A stretch of 64,000 nt of DNA from Deltaproteobacteria bacterium (GTDB lineage: Bacteria; Myxococcota_A; UBA796; UBA2385), in the NCBI GenBank assembly GCA_016792625.1, contig JAEUKK010000116.1, positions 124,001-188,000 of the forward strand. Reading direction: 5' to 3'. A model generated the notes under the pieces. It ran no database searches. It had not been told where the DNA came from and saw only the letters and a list, made by a program, of their open reading frames with translations. The position numbers were made by a program, and so were the translations under genes. Positions 41,632-50,447 of this stretch are shown piece after piece (the first letter of the stretch is position 1; each line of letters opens with the position of its first letter).

Positions 41632-43758
41632 TCATGCGGCCGCGTACACGTCCTGGATCAGCTTTGCGACATCAATGATCAGGCTGATCGAGCCATCGCC
41701 GAGCACGGTGCAGCCGGCGAGGCCGCGCACCGAGCCGAGGTAGCCGCTGAGCGACTTGACCACGGTCTGCCGCTGGCCGATGAGCTCGTCGACCAGCACG
41801 CAGACCCGCTGGTTGCCGTCCTCAATGACGACCAGCAGACCATCTTCGATGCGGGTGCTGTCGGGCTTGAGCTGGTAGAGCTCGTGCAGCCGGTACACGG
41901 GGAGCAGCCGCCCCCGGACCCGCACCACCTCGGCCCCGTTGGTGAGGCGGGTGACGTCGCGCGCCGTGGCCGTGACCGTCTCGGTGATCGAGAGGATGGG
42001 CAGGGTGAACCGGCTCTGACCGACCCGGACCAACATCCCCTCGATGATCGCCAGGGTCAGCGGGATGCGCAGGGCCATGGTCGAGCCGGCGCCGGGCGTG
42101 CTGCTGACCTCGACGCGGCCCTTCACGCTCTCGATGTTCTGCTTCACCACGTCCATCCCGACGCCGCGGCCCGAGATGTCAGTGACCGCGGCGGCGGTCG
42201 AGAAGCCCGGCTCGAAGATGAGCTTGTAGACGTCGGCGTCGGAGAGGTCCCCGCCGTCGCCCTTGACCAAGCCCCGCTCGATGCCCTTGCGGAGGATGCG
42301 GGCCCGGTCGAGGCCCCGGCCATCATCCCGCACCTCGATGCGGATCTCGCCGGCTTGCTGGCGGGCGGTCAGCCAGATGCGGCCCTCGGCGGTTTTCCCG
42401 GCGGCCACCCGCTCGGCCGAGGACTCGACCCCGTGGTCGATCGAGTTGCGGATGAGGTGGACCAGCGGGTCGGAGATGGCCTCCACCACGCTCTTGTCGA
42501 CCTCAGTGTCCTCGCCGGAGATCTCGAGGCTGATGCGCTTGCCCTGGCGGCGGCTGAGGTCGCGGACGAGGCGCACCATCTTCTTGAAAGTGGGCTCGAT
42601 CGGCACCATGCGCAGGGACATGGCGATGTCCTGCAGGCCCCGGGTCACCCGGTTGAGCTGCACCGCGGCCTTGTGGTTGCCGTCCACCTCGGCGGTCAGG
42701 TTCGGCCCGTGGGTGACCGCGGTCTCGGCGATGATGAGCTCGCCGATGAGGTCCATGAGCTGGTCGAGCTTGCGCACGTCCACGCGCAAGAACTCGGCCT
42801 TGTTGCGCTTGCCCTGGGCTTCATCTTCTTCGGCGGCCTTCTCGACCTCGCCGCGGCGCGCGCTCTGGACGGCCAGCGCCTCTTGCACCACCGCGGGGCT
42901 CACCGCGTTCATCTGGACGAGCTTTTGGCCGACGGGGAGGCGGTTGTCGCGCAGCGCCTCCTCCACCTGGGCGGGTGAGACCAGGCCCGCCTCGATCAAG
43001 ATCTCCCCCAAGCGGGTGGAGCTGCCCGGGGGGGCGGCGGCCGGCGCGGGCGCCGCGGCCGGGGCGCTTCGCCCGCCGGGCGGGTGCAGCGGGATCGGCG
43101 CGCTGGGCGGCTCGACCGCCGTGGGGAGCGCGCGGGCTGGGTTGAAGCCCTTGGACAGGGCGTCCATCAGGGACTGCAAGCCGGCCGCGGCGTCGGCGGC
43201 GCCTTGGGCCTGCACGGGGGCGAAGATGAGGCGCTCGCCCTGCGCGGAGGGCGCGGCTTGGGGGGCGCTGGGCGCGGGCTCGGCGGCGGGCGTGGGCGGC
43301 GGCGCGACCGACACGGGTGGAGCCGGCGGCGGGGCAGCCGCGATGGCGCCGTGGGCGGCCTCATCCACGAAGCGCACCATGCGGTCGATCAAGGCGCTGG
43401 CCGGGCCGGCGAGCGCGCCATCAGACAGGCTCGCCTCGATGGCGTCGAGCGCGTCGTTGGTGAAGTCGAGCGCCCGGCAGAGCACGTCGACCAGCTCGGC
43501 CGACAGGCGGAGCTGCCCGGTCCGCACCTTGTCGAGCAGCGTCTCGGCGTGGTGGGTGACCGACTCGACGTGGGTGAACTCGAGGAAGCCGGCGCTGCCC
43601 TTCATCGAGTGGAAGAGGCGGAAGATCTTGTCGATCGTCTGCCGGTCTGCGGCGCCTTGGCCCCCCTCGAGCTGGATGAGGAGCGGCTCGACCTCGGCGA
43701 CCGACTCCCTGCTCTCGGTGCGGAAGTAGTCGATGATCTCTTGCGTCTCGCTGTCCAT
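41632..43758 (-). CDS. cheA: Chemotaxis histidine kinase CheA with an inserted MshEN-like module
   Basis: 708 residues; ATG 43758 with GAGG upstream; the frame is open further upstream to 44295 but without a ribosome site, antisense to the next gene. HPt domain: His50 in FRLFHSMKGSAGFLEF. A Pro/Ala-rich linker follows. Then about 245-300: STRLGEILIEAGLVSPAQVEEALRDN... LPVGQKLVQMNAVS..., a double-helical MshEN/GspE-N-like unit, unusual in CheA. Next come the P3 dimerisation region, HATPase (HLIRNSIDHGVE, EVRDDGRGLDRARI, STAAAVTDISGRGVGMDVVK) and CheW-like P5. Autophosphorylates at the HPt histidine and passes the phosphate to CheY/CheB. First gene of the operon. Confidence 0.93.
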   Translation of the reverse strand: MDSETQEIIDYFRTESRESVAEVEPLLIQLEGGQGAADRQTIDKIFRLFHSMKGSAGFLEFTHVESVTHHAETLLDKVRTGQLRLSAELVDVLCRALDFTNDALDAIEASLSDGALAGPASALIDRMVRFVDEAAHGAIAAAPPPAPPVSVAPPPTPAAEPAPSAPQAAPSAQGERLIFAPVQAQGAADAAAGLQSLMDALSKGFNPARALPTAVEPPSAPIPLHPPGGRSAPAAAPAPAAAPPGSSTRLGEILIEAGLVSPAQVEEALRDNRLPVGQKLVQMNAVSPAVVQEALAVQSARRGEVEKAAEEDEAQGKRNKAEFLRVDVRKLDQLMDLIGELIIAETAVTHGPNLTAEVDGNHKAAVQLNRVTRGLQDIAMSLRMVPIEPTFKKMVRLVRDLSRRQGKRISLEISGEDTEVDKSVVEAISDPLVHLIRNSIDHGVESSAERVAAGKTAEGRIWLTARQQAGEIRIEVRDDGRGLDRARILRKGIERGLVKGDGGDLSDADVYKLIFEPGFSTAAAVTDISGRGVGMDVVKQNIESVKGRVEVSSTPGAGSTMALRIPLTLAIIEGMLVRVGQSRFTLPILSITETVTATARDVTRLTNGAEVVRVRGRLLPVYRLHELYQLKPDSTRIEDGLLVVIEDGNQRVCVLVDELIGQRQTVVKSLSGYLGSVRGLAGCTVLGDGSISLIIDVAKLIQDVYAAA

Positions 43759-43942
43759 CGGTGGCCTCGTCGGTGGCATGGACCGCTGCGGTCCCCCTCC
43801 GCCATCGGGCCGGCGCTGACCTGTTTGAGGGCAATGCGGTGGCCGGGGTCGCCGCGGGGACCTGCCTCCAGGTCGGCCGGGGTCGGTCCGACCAGGGACA
43901 GCGCGGGGCGGTTGGAATAGGCTCCGCGCGAGGGGAGGGTCG

Positions 43943-44353
43943 ATGTCCACGCGCCCGCACGCGCTCACGCGCCCGCTCTGGCTCGCCCTCGGCTGGTGCG
44001 CCCTCGCCCTCGCCGTGATCGGGGCGATCTTGCCGGTGATGCCGAGCACATGTTTCGTGCTCATCGCCGCCTGGGCCTTCGGCCGCAGCTCGCCGCGCCT
44101 CGCCGCTTGGCTGCGCGGCCTGCCGGTCTTTGGCCGGGTGATCACCGACTGGGAGCGTGAGCGCGCCATGCCGCTCTGGGCCAAGGCCTGGGCCTCGCTG
44201 CTCATCTGCCTGAGCATGGGCCTGACCGTCGCGGTCTCGGGCGAGCGGCTGTGGCTGCAGATCGGCCTCGTCGCCACTGGCCTCGCCCTGGTCACCTGGA
44301 TCGCGCGCCTGCCGCGGCCTGGCGCGGTGGTCCCGGCGGGCGAGCGGGCCTAA
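43943..44353 (+). CDS. DUF454 (YbaN-like) inner-membrane protein
   Basis: 136 residues; ATG 43943 with GGGAGG upstream. WLALGWCALALAVIGAILPVMPSTCFVLIAAWAFGRSSPRLAAWL matches the DUF454 signature (G-x-xLPxxPxTxFxLxAAxxFxRSSPRxxxWL), followed by FGRVITDWERERAMPLWAKAWA and a pair of C-terminal membrane helices. Function unknown for the family. Single gene, divergent from cheA; an AATAGGCT element near 43916 may be the promoter. Confidence 0.88.
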   Translation: MSTRPHALTRPLWLALGWCALALAVIGAILPVMPSTCFVLIAAWAFGRSSPRLAAWLRGLPVFGRVITDWERERAMPLWAKAWASLLICLSMGLTVAVSGERLWLQIGLVATGLALVTWIARLPRPGAVVPAGERA

Positions 44354-44381
44354 AGGCGCCCTGGGCCCCGAAAACTACGAA

Positions 44382-44408
44382 GGCCCCGCCCCTTTCGAGG
44401 GCAGGGCC
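44382..44408 (-). terminator. Hairpin terminator between fadA and the DUF454 gene
   Basis: 10-bp arms GGCCCCGCCC / GGGCAGGGCC with one mismatch and a 7-nt loop. On the minus strand it is followed by TTCGTAGTTTTCGGGG, a weak T-rich tail. It lies 33 bp after the fadA stop and 28 bp after the DUF454 stop, so it may serve both convergent genes. Confidence 0.55.
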
Positions 44409-44440
44409 TGACAGCGCGACCGCAGGGCCGCGCGCGCGGG

Positions 44441-45616
44441 CTACTCGCGCTCGAAGACCGCGGCCGCGCCCATGCCGCCGCCGATGCACATGCTGACCAC
44501 GCCGTAGCGGCTGCCGCGGCGCTTCATCTCGTGCAGCAGCGTGGCGGTGAGCTTGGCGCCGGTGCAGCCCAGCGGGTGGCCCAGCGCGATCGCGCCGCCG
44601 TTGACGTTGACCTTGTCGCCGTCGAGGCCGAGCTCACGCAGGCAGTAGAGCGCCTGGCTGGCGAAGGCCTCGTTGATCTCGAACAGATCGACGTCGCTGA
44701 CGCCAATGCCCGCCTTGGCGACGGCCTTGGGGATGGCCTTGGCCGGGCCGATCCCCATGATGTCGGCGGGCACGCCCACCACCGCGTAGCTGCGCAGCGT
44801 GCCGAGGATCTCGAGGCCGAGCGCCTCGGCCTTCTCGCGGGCCATCACCAGCACCGCGGCGGCGCCGTCGCTGGTCTGCGACGAGTTGCCCGCCGTGCTC
44901 GCGCCGGTCTTGGAGAAGGCCGCCTTGAGCTTGCCCAGGCCCTCGACCGTCGTGTCGGCGCGCACGCCGTCATCGATGGAGATGGTGACCTCCTTCCAGG
45001 CCTTTCCGTCGAAGGCCCGGGTCTTCACCGGCACGATCTCTTCCGTGAACTTGCCCGCGGCGATGGCCGCGGCGGCCTTCGTGTGCGAGGCGGCGGCGAA
45101 GGCGTCCTGGTCGGCCCGGGCGACCCCGAAGCGGCTGCAGACGTTCTCGCTGGTCATGCCCATCGTGACGTAGATCTCGGGGTGCTCCGCCATCAGCGTC
45201 GGGTTGGGCGAGGGGCGGTCGCCGCCCATCGGGATCATCGTCATGCTCTCAACGCCGGCCGCGATGGCCACGTCGTACCAGCCGGCGGCGATGTTGCTCG
45301 CCGCCTGGGCCAGGGCCTCGAGGCCGCTGCTGCAGAAGCGGTTCAGGGTCATCGCCGGCACGGTGTCGGGCAGGCCGGCGCCGAGGCTGGCGATGCGGGC
45401 CACGTTCATGCCCTGCTCACCCTCGGGCATCGCGGTGCCCACCACCACGTCGTCGATCAAGGCGGCGTCAAAACCGGGGACCTTCGCCAGCACGCCCTGC
45501 AGGGCGATGATGAGCAGGTCGTCAGGGCGTGTGTCTTTGAGGCCGCCCTTCTTGGACTTGGTCACGGGCGTGCGCACCGCGGCGACCACGACCGGATCAC
45601 GGGGGTTCTTGCTCAT
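44441..45616 (-). CDS. fadA: Acetyl-CoA acyltransferase (thiolase)
   Basis: 391 residues; ATG 45616 with GAGG upstream. Catalytic Cys in [12 protein letters not shown] (near 93), then [12 protein letters not shown], the thiolase NEAFA motif, His in [16 protein letters not shown], and the second Cys in CIGGGMGAA. This is a degradative 3-ketoacyl-CoA thiolase of the FadA type rather than biosynthetic, judging by the fadB-like partner. It lies 39 bp downstream of the multifunctional protein gene, as in fad operons. Cytosolic. Confidence 0.94.
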   Translation of the reverse strand: MSKNPRDPVVVAAVRTPVTKSKKGGLKDTRPDDLLIIALQGVLAKVPGFDAALIDDVVVGTAMPEGEQGMNVARIASLGAGLPDTVPAMTLNRFCSSGLEALAQAASNIAAGWYDVAIAAGVESMTMIPMGGDRPSPNPTLMAEHPEIYVTMGMTSENVCSRFGVARADQDAFAAASHTKAAAAIAAGKFTEEIVPVKTRAFDGKAWKEVTISIDDGVRADTTVEGLGKLKAAFSKTGASTAGNSSQTSDGAAAVLVMAREKAEALGLEILGTLRSYAVVGVPADIMGIGPAKAIPKAVAKAGIGVSDVDLFEINEAFASQALYCLRELGLDGDKVNVNGGAIALGHPLGCTGAKLTATLLHEMKRRGSRYGVVSMCIGGGMGAAAVFERE

Positions 45617-45655
45617 GTTTGCCTCACGTGTTCGTAGGTTGGTTCGCGACGGTCG

Positions 45656-48091
45656 TTAGTTGCGCAGGACCTTGCCGGTCGAGATGAAGTGCGTGATGCG
45701 CTCCATGGTCTTCTCTTCGCCGAGCAGGCTGAGGAAGCCCTCGCGCTCGAGGTCGAGGATGTGCTGCTCGTCGACCCAGGTGCCCGCCGGGATGTCGCCG
45801 CCGGTGAGCACGTGGGCGATGCGGCGCGCCACCTTGGCGTCGTGCTCGCTGGCAAAGCCACCCTGGACGAGGTCGTAGAGCTTGAGCTCGATGGTCGCGC
45901 GGCCGCTGTTGCCGGGCAGCTTGAACTTGCTCGGCTTGGGCGGGACGTAGCCGCTGGCGGCGAGGCCCAGCGCGGTGCGCTTCGCCTCCCAGATGAGCTG
46001 ATCGGCGTCCATCACGACCTTGTCCTCAGCGCGGAGGTAGCGCATGTCGCGCGCCTCCTCGGCCGAGGTGGAGAACTTCGCGAGGCCGATGTTGAGGAAG
46101 GCGGCCTGCACGAAGGGGTTCGGGTCGTAGTTGACCGCGGCGGGGATGCCGCCGAGGTAGCGCCGCAGCATCTCTTTGCAGCCGCCGCCGGCGGGCAACA
46201 GGCCCATGCCGGCCTCGACCAGGCCCATGTAGACCTCGCCGGTGGTCACCGTGGCCGCCGACTGCATGGCGACCTCGAGGCCGCCGCCGAGCGTCAACGA
46301 GTAGGGCGCGGTCACCACCGGCCGCTTGCTGTAGAGCGCGCGCTGGACGATGCTCTGCATGCCGCGGATGAGCTGGTCGATGCTGTCCCACTCGCCCTGC
46401 ATGGCGGCCATGCCGACCATCATCAGGTTGGCGCCGGCGCAGAAGGCTTGGCCGTTGGGGCCCACCGAGGGGCGCAGCTGGCCCCGGGCGTGGTTCTGCG
46501 AGCCGACGACCAGGGCCTCCCACTTGCCGGCGTCGAGCTCGTCCAGCGCGTCGTTGTAGAGCTGGAACATGTCCTGCTCGAGCGCGTTCATCTGGGCGGG
46601 GCGGGTGAACTGCAGCAGCAGCACGCCGTCGCCGATGTCGATCAGCTCGGCCGCCTCGTTCTTCTTGACCACGCCGTTGCTGGCCTTCTTGTCGCTGATG
46701 AACAGCCAGCGGGCCGAGCTGGGCAGGGGCTTGCTCTGGCCGCTGACCGCGCACCAGTAGGTAGGCTGGCCATCGACATAGGCGTAGAAGGAGCCGCGGC
46801 CCTTGGCCAGCATGTCCTTGACCCAGGCGGGGACGCTGCGGCCCTCGGCCTCCATCCGGGCGACGGTCTCGGCGACGCCGAGCGCGTCCCAGCCCTCGAA
46901 GGGGCCGAGGTCCCAGTTGAAGCCCCAGCGCATCGCCCGGTCGATGTTGACGATGTCGTCGGCGATCTCGGGGATGCGGTTGGCCGTGTAGATGAGGCTG
47001 TCGGCGGTCACCGCCCAGGCGAAGGCGGCGGCTTTGTCGTCGCCGCGGAGCAGTACGCGTGAGGCGGCGCCCGGGTCGTCGGCGAAGCTGCTCGCCTGGG
47101 TCACGCTGTCGAACCTCGGCCGGGCGGCGGGCTTGTACTCGCCGGTGCGCCAGTCGCGGGCCAGCGTGATCTTGCGGCCCTTGGCGTCCTTCTCGTTGGT
47201 CTTCTGGTAGAAGCCCTTGCCGGTCTTGTTGCCGACGGCGCCCTCGGCCACCATCGCCTTGAGGAAGGCGGGCGACACAAAGGCGTCGCGCTGCTCATCG
47301 TCGGGGCAGCCGTTAAAAACGTTGCCCAGCACGTGATCCAGCGTGTCGAGGCCGACCATGTCGCCGAGCGCGAAGACGCCGAGCTTCGGGCGGCCCATGG
47401 CCTTGCCCAAAATGGCGTCGACATCTTCGATCGAGAGGTCGAAGGCCTGCATGTGCTTGAACACGCTGACGATGCCGAAGGTGCCGATGCGGTTGCCCAC
47501 AAAGTTCGGCGTGTCTTTGGCGTAGACGATGCCCTTGCCGAGCTTCTCTTCGCCGAAGTCGGCGAGCAGCTTGAGGGCCTCGGGCCGGGTGTCGGGGCCG
47601 GCCACCAGCTCAAGCAGCCGCATATAGCGGACCGGGTTGAAGAAGTGCATGATCAGGAAGTGTTCCCGCATGCTCTGGCCCATGGTCGCGGCCATGTCGC
47701 GCAGCGGGAGCCCCGAGGTGTTGCTCGCGACGATCGCGTCGTCGCGGCGGTTGGCCTCGACCCAAGCGAAGATCTTGGCCTTGATGTCGAGGCGCTCGAC
47801 CACCACCTCGATGATGAGGTCGCACTCTTTGAGCAGGCCGGCGTCGTCTTCGTAGTTGGCCGGCTTGATCAGCGCGGCCAGCTCGGGCTTGAAGAAGGGC
47901 GCGGGCTTGAGCTTGCTCGCGTTGGCCACGCCGTCGATCGCGAGCTTGCTGCGGGGCGCGCCCGCCGGCAGGTCGCGCGGCACCATGTCGTAGAGCACCG
48001 AGGGGATGCCGGCGTTGGCCAAGTGGGCAGCGATGCCCTGGCCCATGACGCCGGCGCCGAGCACCGCCACCTTCTGGATCTGGGAAGCCAT
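45656..48091 (-). CDS. 3-hydroxyacyl-CoA dehydrogenase/enoyl-CoA hydratase (FadB/FadN-type)
   Basis: 811 residues from ATG 48091 (GGAGA upstream; the longer frame to 48184 would run over the operator). The N-terminal half is HAD: KVAVLGAGVMGQGIAAHLANAGI (NAD fold), IIEVVVERLDIKAKIF, SNTSGLPL, HFFNPVRYMRLLELV, FVGNRIGTFG. The C-terminal half is a hydratase/isomerase: LLLQFTRPAQMNALEQDMF, FCAGANLMMVGMAA, GGGLEVAMQSA, EAGMGLLPAGGGCKE. The order dehydrogenase then hydratase is that of FadN/HAD-first enzymes, the reverse of E. coli FadB. With FadA it completes beta-oxidation. Likely repressed by a FadR-like factor through the upstream palindrome. Confidence 0.95.
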   Translation of the reverse strand: MASQIQKVAVLGAGVMGQGIAAHLANAGIPSVLYDMVPRDLPAGAPRSKLAIDGVANASKLKPAPFFKPELAALIKPANYEDDAGLLKECDLIIEVVVERLDIKAKIFAWVEANRRDDAIVASNTSGLPLRDMAATMGQSMREHFLIMHFFNPVRYMRLLELVAGPDTRPEALKLLADFGEEKLGKGIVYAKDTPNFVGNRIGTFGIVSVFKHMQAFDLSIEDVDAILGKAMGRPKLGVFALGDMVGLDTLDHVLGNVFNGCPDDEQRDAFVSPAFLKAMVAEGAVGNKTGKGFYQKTNEKDAKGRKITLARDWRTGEYKPAARPRFDSVTQASSFADDPGAASRVLLRGDDKAAAFAWAVTADSLIYTANRIPEIADDIVNIDRAMRWGFNWDLGPFEGWDALGVAETVARMEAEGRSVPAWVKDMLAKGRGSFYAYVDGQPTYWCAVSGQSKPLPSSARWLFISDKKASNGVVKKNEAAELIDIGDGVLLLQFTRPAQMNALEQDMFQLYNDALDELDAGKWEALVVGSQNHARGQLRPSVGPNGQAFCAGANLMMVGMAAMQGEWDSIDQLIRGMQSIVQRALYSKRPVVTAPYSLTLGGGLEVAMQSAATVTTGEVYMGLVEAGMGLLPAGGGCKEMLRRYLGGIPAAVNYDPNPFVQAAFLNIGLAKFSTSAEEARDMRYLRAEDKVVMDADQLIWEAKRTALGLAASGYVPPKPSKFKLPGNSGRATIELKLYDLVQGGFASEHDAKVARRIAHVLTGGDIPAGTWVDEQHILDLEREGFLSLLGEEKTMERITHFISTGKVLRN

Positions 48092-48167
48092 CGTCTCTCC
48101 GCGGGGGCCCCGGGAGGTCGGCCCCGGGGGTGGGTGGGCGGCGGCGCGCGGGGCCGCCTGTCGAGCC

Positions 48168-48189
48168 GCTGAATGAATCCTCATTCAGC
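48168..48189. promoter_or_regulatory. FadR-type palindromic operator of the beta-oxidation operon
   Basis: Perfect 9-bp arms GCTGAATGA and TCATTCAGC around ATCC. The core TGAATGA-N4-TCATTCA matches the TetR-family FadR operator known from Bacillus and Thermus (TGAATGA-N4-TCATTCA). On the minus strand it lies directly downstream of a TGCGATACG -10-like box (48206-48198), so a bound repressor would cover the start of transcription; acyl-CoA would relieve it. Confidence 0.75.
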
Positions 48190-48197
48190 AGCGCCGG

Positions 48198-48206
48198 CGT
48201 ATCGCA
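48198..48206 (-). promoter_or_regulatory. Putative extended -10 box TGCGATACG of the fad operon
   Basis: Minus-strand TGCGATACG, 107 bp before the start codon of the FadB-type gene and 8 bp upstream of the palindromic operator. Same element as before yicC and nearly the same as before the radical SAM operon. Confidence 0.5.
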
Positions 48207-48268
48207 GTGGGGGGCCGCTCGCACCCGGGCGGCGCGTGGAGAGGGGCCTGCGCGCTGCCTCCCCGCGC

Positions 48269-49186
48269 TCAGGCCCGCGGCGCCCAGGCGTCGACCGCGG
48301 CGAGGAAGGCCTCGGGGCGGTCCACGTGGAGGAAGTGGCCGCCCTCCTCGACGAAGCTCAGCGTGGCGCGGGGGACCACCCGCTGCAGGCGCGGGCCAAG
48401 GGAGGGCGGCACCATCGGGTCGCGCCGGGTGTAGAGCAGGTGGACCGGGGGCAGCCCCGGGGGAGCTTGGCCGCAGAGCGCCACAAAGCGCTGCATCTCG
48501 ACCGGGTCCATCATGTCGCGCAGCTGGCGCACAAAACCCTCGAAGCCCGCTGCGGTGGCCAGCGGGGCGCCGTACTCCTCAAGCTCCTCCAGGGATTTCT
48601 GGCCTTCATCCCAGTAGTGCACGTTCCTCCACACCCAGCGCCGCGGCTCGCGCTGCACCATCCAGCGGAGCAGGCGGACCGCGCCGGGCAGCCGCAACGC
48701 GAGGCGCAAGGCCCAGAGGCGGTGCTCGGGCAGGCCGGGCGCGTGCACCACGAGCAGGCGCTCGACCCGGGCGGGCGCGCGCAAGGCCAGCCACAGCGCG
48801 AGGTAGCCGCCCATCGAATTGCCGATCACCGACGTGTGATCAAGCTCCAGCGCGTCGATCAGGGCGACCAGCCAGTCGACCACGCGCGCGGGTGGCAGCG
48901 GCCCCTCGGGCCCCACGGTGCGGCCCGCACCGGGCAGATCGGGCACCAGCACGGTGAAGCGGCGGGAGAGCGGCTCGATCACCCGCCGCCAGGAGTAGCC
49001 GGTGGTCATCAGCCCATGCAGGAGGAGCAGCGGCGGACCCGCTCCGAAGCGGCGCAGGCTCACCGTCGAGCGCCCGCCATCGGGGAGCGCGATCGGCAGC
49101 CGTGCTTCAGGCGCCCGAAAGAACGGGTGGGGCGCGGCGCGGGCGGGGAGCTCGGCGAAGGGGACGCGCACAAAGGGCGGCGGCAT
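48269..49186 (-). CDS. Alpha/beta-fold hydrolase
   Basis: 305 residues; ATG 49186. Oxyanion segment LLLLHGLMTTGYSWRRVI, nucleophile elbow GNSMGGYLA (Ser), acidic residue in LYTRRDPMV, and catalytic His in EEGGHFLHVDRPEAFL. Substrate cannot be told; esterase, thioesterase and epoxide hydrolase are possible. No signal peptide. Upstream of, and on the same strand as, the fad genes, but with its own 177-bp gap, so only loosely linked. Confidence 0.88.
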   Translation of the reverse strand: MPPPFVRVPFAELPARAAPHPFFRAPEARLPIALPDGGRSTVSLRRFGAGPPLLLLHGLMTTGYSWRRVIEPLSRRFTVLVPDLPGAGRTVGPEGPLPPARVVDWLVALIDALELDHTSVIGNSMGGYLALWLALRAPARVERLLVVHAPGLPEHRLWALRLALRLPGAVRLLRWMVQREPRRWVWRNVHYWDEGQKSLEELEEYGAPLATAAGFEGFVRQLRDMMDPVEMQRFVALCGQAPPGLPPVHLLYTRRDPMVPPSLGPRLQRVVPRATLSFVEEGGHFLHVDRPEAFLAAVDAWAPRA

Positions 49187-49382
49187 GGTCGCTCCGGGCG
49201 GCCGGGCGCAGGGGGCGGGCGCTGGGCGCTGTCATCAGCCTGCCACGCAGCGGTCCCGGACGGGCTTGCGCACACCGACGCCGTGGTCCATGATGCGCTG
49301 CCCGCGCCCCCCGCGCTTTCTCTGTGATCCCCGTCTTGCCCCCCGTTCCCGCCGCACGGCCTCTGCGCCGTAGGAGTGGAAG

Positions 49383-50303
49383 ATGCGCCGCGCTTTGTTC
49401 ATCCTCCCGCTGTTCTTGGGCTGCACCCAAGACTATGGCATCAAACAGCCCTCGACCCCAGAGCGCGGCAACCAGCCCAAAGACACGGCCGATCCGGTTG
49501 ACTCGGCCGACCCGCAAGACACCGCCGAGCCTGAAGACACCGGCATCCCCGGCGGCGGTGACTCGACTGAGGTCGATCCCGACGCGCCGGTGGCGGTGTG
49601 CGCCGTCAGCCCGAACCCGGTCGAGCCGCCCTTCACCACGGCGACCTGGGATGGCTCGGACTCCTACGACCCCGCTGGCCTGCGCATCACCACCTACAAC
49701 TGGACCTTGATCAGCCAGCCGACCGGCTCTTCGGTGCGCATGCCGTCGGGCTCGGGCGCCATCCGCAGCGGGTTTTCGCCCGACCTCGCCGGTGAGTACG
49801 TCGGCCAGCTCGTGGTCACCACCGAAGATGGCCGGGTCAGCCGCCCCTGCACGGTCACCCTCGAGTCCATCCCCTCGGAAGACCTGTGGATCGAGATGTA
49901 CTGGCAGTACAGCGGCGATGACATGGACCTGCACCTGCTCAACGCCGGGTCCAGCTCGTCGGCGCTGACCAGCAGCAACGACTGCTACTACGGCAACTGT
50001 GTCGGCAGCGGCCTCAACTGGGGCTACCCGAGCTCCGGCACCGACGATCCGACCCTCGACCTCGACGATATCCCCGGCGTCGGCCCCGAGAACATCAACA
50101 TCGCGGCGCCCTACAACGGCACGTACACCGTCTATGTCCATGATTACCCGGGCAGCGTGTACAATGGCACCAATATGGTCACCGTGAACATCTACGTGGC
50201 CGGCCGCCTCGCCTGGACCGACACCCGGAACGTCAACTCCGAGGACTATTACGCCCCCTTCGCGACCATCTCCTGGCCCGACGGCTCGGTGTCGAGCCTC
50301 TGA
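49383..50303 (+). CDS. Lipoprotein with PKD-like and DUF2135/YfaP-like domains
   Basis: 306 residues; ATG 49383 with AGGAG upstream. Lipobox FLGC (Cys14), then a D/T/P-rich linker (PKDTADPVDSADPQDTAEPEDTG) typical of surface lipoproteins of this genome. A PKD-like beta-sandwich follows about 70-160 (VAVCAVSPNPVEPPFTTATWDGSDSYDPAGL). Residues about 165-300 (DDMDLHLLNAG...CYYGNC...NWGYPSS...LDLDDIPGVGPENINIAAPYNGTYTVYVHDY) are like the DUF2135/YfaP domain, with its DxDLHL and GPENI signatures. Surface protein of unknown role. Confidence 0.85.
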   Translation: MRRALFILPLFLGCTQDYGIKQPSTPERGNQPKDTADPVDSADPQDTAEPEDTGIPGGGDSTEVDPDAPVAVCAVSPNPVEPPFTTATWDGSDSYDPAGLRITTYNWTLISQPTGSSVRMPSGSGAIRSGFSPDLAGEYVGQLVVTTEDGRVSRPCTVTLESIPSEDLWIEMYWQYSGDDMDLHLLNAGSSSSALTSSNDCYYGNCVGSGLNWGYPSSGTDDPTLDLDDIPGVGPENINIAAPYNGTYTVYVHDYPGSVYNGTNMVTVNIYVAGRLAWTDTRNVNSEDYYAPFATISWPDGSVSSL

Positions 50304-50386
50304 AGCTGCGCGGCGGGGGGCAGGGCGGCGGCGGGGCCTCCGCCGGCCCGTGCGCGCCGCCGACCCTCCCTCGTGCGCCGGGCGGC

Positions 50387-50395
50387 TGCGATACG
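50387..50395 (+). promoter_or_regulatory. Putative extended -10 box TGCGATACG of the yicC-gmk-rel operon
   Basis: TGC-GATACG 53 bp before the yicC start. Identical to the minus-strand box of the fad operon; it is the likely promoter of the whole yicC operon. Confidence 0.45.
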
Positions 50396-50447
50396 GCCGC
50401 CGGCGCCCCCGCTCGCCCCCCCGCGGGCGGGGCCCCTGAGGGCGAAG

